Shown here: positions 12,483 to 14,706 of the stretch, piece by piece
Position numbering within the stretch: position 1 is the first letter of the stretch
Layout of the letters: each line of letters opens with the position of its first letter
From: DAIRVC01 sp036803025
Lineage (GTDB): Bacteria; Chloroflexota; Anaerolineae; Anaerolineales; E44-bin32
Reading direction: 5' to 3'
Assembly (NCBI GenBank): GCA_036803025.1
Contig: DAIRVC010000056.1
Location: 1 to 14,706 of the forward strand
Length of the DNA: 14,706 bases
Translations under genes and position numbers: made by a program
The notes under the pieces: generated by a model
What the model was told of the DNA's origin: nothing
The model's input: the letters and a program-made list of their open reading frames with translations, nothing else
The model's database searches: none

Positions 12483-13688
12483 TCAGGCGCACAGTCGGTC
12501 AAGCATCTCGAAACAGGCCCGACTATGGTGGTACGGGCACTCCCAGGGCCCAGCCTTATAGACAGTCGGATCAGGATCGCCCTTGTGATCGAGTCGCTTG
12601 TACCAATCGCCGTTCTTGCGGTCGACGAACTTGGCCCGGATGGCAGCCCAACAGTTTAATGCGGCGTGGACGAATCGGGCCTCACCGGTCGCCTGGTAGG
12701 CGGCGTAGAAGCCCACGACCGCTTCTGCCTGCGCCCACCAGCTCTTGCCGGAGTCTGACGGCCCCTGGGGGCCGCCATCCAGGAACAGGCTGCCGTCCTT
12801 GTCGAGCCCCTCTCGCAGAACCACGGTCGCCAAGCGGATGCCGGCGGTCCGGCTCCGACTCAGCAACTCGGGGTCCGCCTGCATACCCGCTGCCTCCTGG
12901 ATCAGCCAGCTGGCTTCGATATCGTGCCCGTAGGATGTGTTCGGCGTAAGTGAATTCCACGCATCGTCGAAGAACAATCGCAGATGACCGGTTTGCGAGT
13001 CCAGGATTTCCGTCAGGAAGACCTCCAGGAGTGCCCGATGCTTCCCGGACAGGCGCGGCTCGTCCCAGACTCGCAGCAGCCCGCTGTAAGCCTCGAGGAT
13101 GTGGAGCATCGTGTTCATGCTCTTGCGGCAGTTGAGATCTCGGTCGCTCAGACGCATGTCGTCCAATGTAGCCCAGCGCCGATCGCAGGCCTCGATGTAG
13201 CCTAGATGCACCGGGTCGAAGGCATGTTCTTCGACAAGCTCGAACAGAGTCTGGGCCCGGGCTAGGCTGCGGGGTTCACGCGTGGCCTGGTAGTAGGCGG
13301 CCAGGCCGTAGATCGCAAAGGCTTGTGCGTAGAAGTGCTTCCGATCCGAGACCGGCACGCCGTCGCAATCGACCTGCCAGTAGACGCCGCCGTAGTCGAC
13401 GTCCCAGAAAGCCTCACACAGGTAGTCGTACGCCCGTCGGGCGAGCCGAAGGTACTCCGCCCCGCCCCGGCGCCGGTAGGCGGTCGCGAAGGTCCACAGG
13501 ATGCGCGCACACAGCACGGCCGAGCGGGGCACGTCATCGAGGATCTGCAGATCGTTGGTCACTGCGCCGTGGAACCCCCCGTGAATCTCGTCCGCGACGT
13601 GATTGATCCAGAAGGGCAGGATGTTGCTGGACAGCTCCTGCTCGAGTTGCCGTCTGAATTCGGACGTGTCGAGAACCGGCGTGCCCAA
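12483..13688 (-). CDS. Cellobiose 2-epimerase (AGE superfamily)
   Basis: A 401-residue (alpha/alpha)6-barrel enzyme that interconverts the reducing-end glucose and mannose of beta-1,4 disaccharides such as cellobiose. The start is a TTG at 13688, the only start codon that keeps the conserved N-terminus; AAAGGA lies about ten bases upstream. Signature blocks are GGFHG (37-41), RILWTFATAY (62-71), KSMNTMLHILEAYSGLL (His196), SYGHDIEASWLI (His255), SWWAQAEAVVGF (316-327) and GPWECPYHHSR (His387). The three His positions correspond to the catalytic and substrate-binding histidines of known cellobiose 2-epimerases. The GPWECPYH ending separates it from plain N-acylglucosamine 2-epimerases. Its length is normal and the gene looks intact, unlike its neighbours. 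It lies between a broken cupin gene and the GH2 stump. Confidence 0.92.
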   Translation of the reverse strand: MGTPVLDTSEFRRQLEQELSSNILPFWINHVADEIHGGFHGAVTNDLQILDDVPRSAVLCARILWTFATAYRRRGGAEYLRLARRAYDYLCEAFWDVDYGGVYWQVDCDGVPVSDRKHFYAQAFAIYGLAAYYQATREPRSLARAQTLFELVEEHAFDPVHLGYIEACDRRWATLDDMRLSDRDLNCRKSMNTMLHILEAYSGLLRVWDEPRLSGKHRALLEVFLTEILDSQTGHLRLFFDDAWNSLTPNTSYGHDIEASWLIQEAAGMQADPELLSRSRTAGIRLATVVLREGLDKDGSLFLDGGPQGPSDSGKSWWAQAEAVVGFYAAYQATGEARFVHAALNCWAAIRAKFVDRKNGDWYKRLDHKGDPDPTVYKAGPWECPYHHSRACFEMLDRLCA

Positions 13689-13778
13689 GGGTCGATGGTC
13701 CTTTCGGGAACCGGCCGAGGCGCCTGGAGCCGTTAGGAGGCAGCCGAACGAGGGCAGACTCGGCTCGCGGTCCTGCCG

Positions 13779-14201
13779 TCATTCCACCCGCCCTCGCCGG
13801 GCCGTGTCAACGATGACAGCGCGCAGCTCCGGTGAGAGCCTATCGAATTCCGTGTTGGAGTTCCGCGTTTCCGAGTTCTCCACGATCAGGACCGAGGCGT
13901 CTTGGCTGAGCAGAATCGTATGCCACACTCCACGCTTGACTTAACACACCTCGGCAATGTGCATGACCTTCGGCAATGCCCGGTCCACTCTCGACGCGAC
14001 GTCTCCGATGACTAGAACCCCACGTCCCTCAACCAGCACGAACACCTCATCCGTCTCAACATGACGCTCCATCGACTCGATCTTGTCGGAGCACAGTTCC
14101 TCCAGGAAGCGAAAGACGGCCACTCGCCAACCCCCAAAGTCAACAAGCGGTTTGTAGCCCTTCCCGCGCCAGGTACGGATCTCAAGCAGGGACTCGTCCA
14201 T
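13779..14201 (-). pseudogene. Cupin-fold protein gene interrupted by an in-frame TAA
   Basis: Reading starts at the ATG at 14201, with AAAGG nine bases upstream and 12 bases after the GH94 stop. The first 86 residues contain a cupin motif 1, ERHVETDEVFVLVEGRG, and run to KVMHIAEVC. A TAA follows at 13943-13941. The same frame then continues without a shift for 53 residues, VKRGVWHTILLSQDASVLIV and onward, ending at a TGA at 13781-13779. The GVWHT stretch is the expected cupin motif 2 that completes the metal site, so the two halves are one gene of about 140 codons. A single change from TAC or TAT would restore it. A non-enzymatic sugar-binding or isomerase-type cupin is plausible from context. 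Pseudogene, readthrough and sequencing error are all possible. Confidence 0.8.
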
Positions 14202-14213
14202 GAATCGAGCCTT

Positions 14214-14706
14214 TCACGTCCCCAGCCGGACCTCGACCGTGTGAGCGGTGCCCGGCAGATCGGGCGGGACAAGATTCGTCGGCCACTGTTGCCCGTCGAC
14301 GCGCGTCTCGACCACCCCCGAGCTCACGCCTGCAGGATTGCGGACGGTGATTTGCCACAGCTTGCCGCGGAACCGGCGCCGAGCGCTGAAGCCGTCCCAA
14401 TTCGGGGGGATACATGGGTCGAATCGCAAGCCGGCAAGCTCGGGTCGGATCCCCAGGATCCACTGCGTAGCGGTTTGATAGCACCACGAAGCCGTGCCGG
14501 TCAGCCACGAATTCCGCGCCAATCCGAATTGCGGGTGCTCATCGCCGAGGATGTTCTGAGCATAGACATATGGCTCACACTCGTAGACCTCGATGCGGTC
14601 GTTCATCGACACAGGGTTGATCTGCGCGTAGTAGCGATAGGCGCGCTCTCCGTTGCGGAGCATTGCCTCGGCCATGGCGGCCCAGGGATTGGGATGAAGG
14701 AAGATG
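14214..14706 (-). CDS. GH94 cellobiose-phosphorylase-family enzyme, C-terminal part (5' end outside window)
   Basis: The frame is open from the window edge (about base 14705) to the TGA at 14216-14214, giving 163 residues, the last fifth of an enzyme of about 800. GH94 C-terminal marks are plentiful: HPNPWAAMAEAM, YYAQINPVSMNDRIEVYECE, VYAQNILGDEHPQFG, RNSWLTGTASW and LGIRPELAGLRFDPCIP, ending in a small beta domain. The family cleaves beta-linked disaccharides with inorganic phosphate to give glucose 1-phosphate plus a sugar. The catalytic Asp lies upstream, outside the window, and specificity (cellobiose, cellodextrin, laminaribiose or chitobiose) cannot be told from this part. There is no sign of export. 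It heads the visible part of the minus-strand sugar cluster with cellobiose 2-epimerase. Confidence 0.9.
   Translation of the reverse strand, partial: IFLHPNPWAAMAEAMLRNGERAYRYYAQINPVSMNDRIEVYECEPYVYAQNILGDEHPQFGLARNSWLTGTASWCYQTATQWILGIRPELAGLRFDPCIPPNWDGFSARRRFRGKLWQITVRNPAGVSSGVVETRVDGQQWPTNLVPPDLPGTAHTVEVRLGT

Overview
The window reads as a high-GC bacterial chromosome segment, most likely from a Chloroflexota (Anaerolineae-like) genome. That assignment is an inference. It rests on the several lipoproteins with Pro/Thr/Ser-rich linkers after the lipobox, the 4-hydroxybutyryl-CoA dehydratase, the ThiXYZ-type thiamine locus, the DUF2085/DUF4126/DUF4190 membrane proteins, and the mixed ATG/GTG/TTG starts.

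Layout. (1) 1-2304, plus strand: the C-terminal ~80% of a 4-hydroxybutyryl-CoA dehydratase with all four Fe-S ligands, a small dimeric alpha-beta-barrel (ABM-type) protein, and a lipoprotein of unknown function. (2) 2492-4347, minus strand: a two-gene unit of an alpha/beta hydrolase and an intradiol-dioxygenase-like protein, both predicted lipoproteins exposed outside the membrane. (3) 4458-8783, plus strand: a complete thiamine operon. It has a canonical promoter, a TPP riboswitch with a readable expression platform, thiamine pyrophosphokinase, a YkoF/MTH1187-type thiamine-binding protein, the ThiX/ThiY/ThiZ ABC importer, and a DUF402 protein. A hairpin terminator begins inside the last gene. 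(4) 8884-10959, minus strand: a four-gene membrane-protein unit (DUF2085, DUF4126, DUF4190 and a 56-residue single-span protein) with a TATAAT box placed for leaderless transcription. (5) 11033-11201: a tRNA-Asn(GUU) gene with its own consensus promoter, followed by an 18-bp hairpin. (6) 11258-14706, minus strand: a beta-glucoside/beta-mannoside utilisation cluster made of the C-terminus of a GH94 phosphorylase, a cupin, a cellobiose 2-epimerase, a GH2 beta-mannosidase stump and a phosphotriesterase/GH1 chimera.

How the parts work together. In the thiamine operon, TPP shuts off import and pyrophosphorylation. The base-pairing alternatives that could do this can be read directly: the 3' strand of the aptamer can pair with the same bases that otherwise lock up the ribosome binding site of thiN. 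In the sugar cluster, GH94 phosphorolysis and cellobiose 2-epimerase handle cellobiose-type disaccharides, and GH1/GH2 enzymes would normally complete hydrolysis.

The most striking region is the sugar cluster, which looks decayed. The cupin has an in-frame TAA in an otherwise continuous reading frame. The GH2 gene stops after about 77 recognisable residues. The next frame joins the first ~130-150 residues of a phosphotriesterase-family protein, in frame, to the last ~90 residues of a GH1 beta-glucosidase. I found no CRISPR array, insertion sequence or phage gene.
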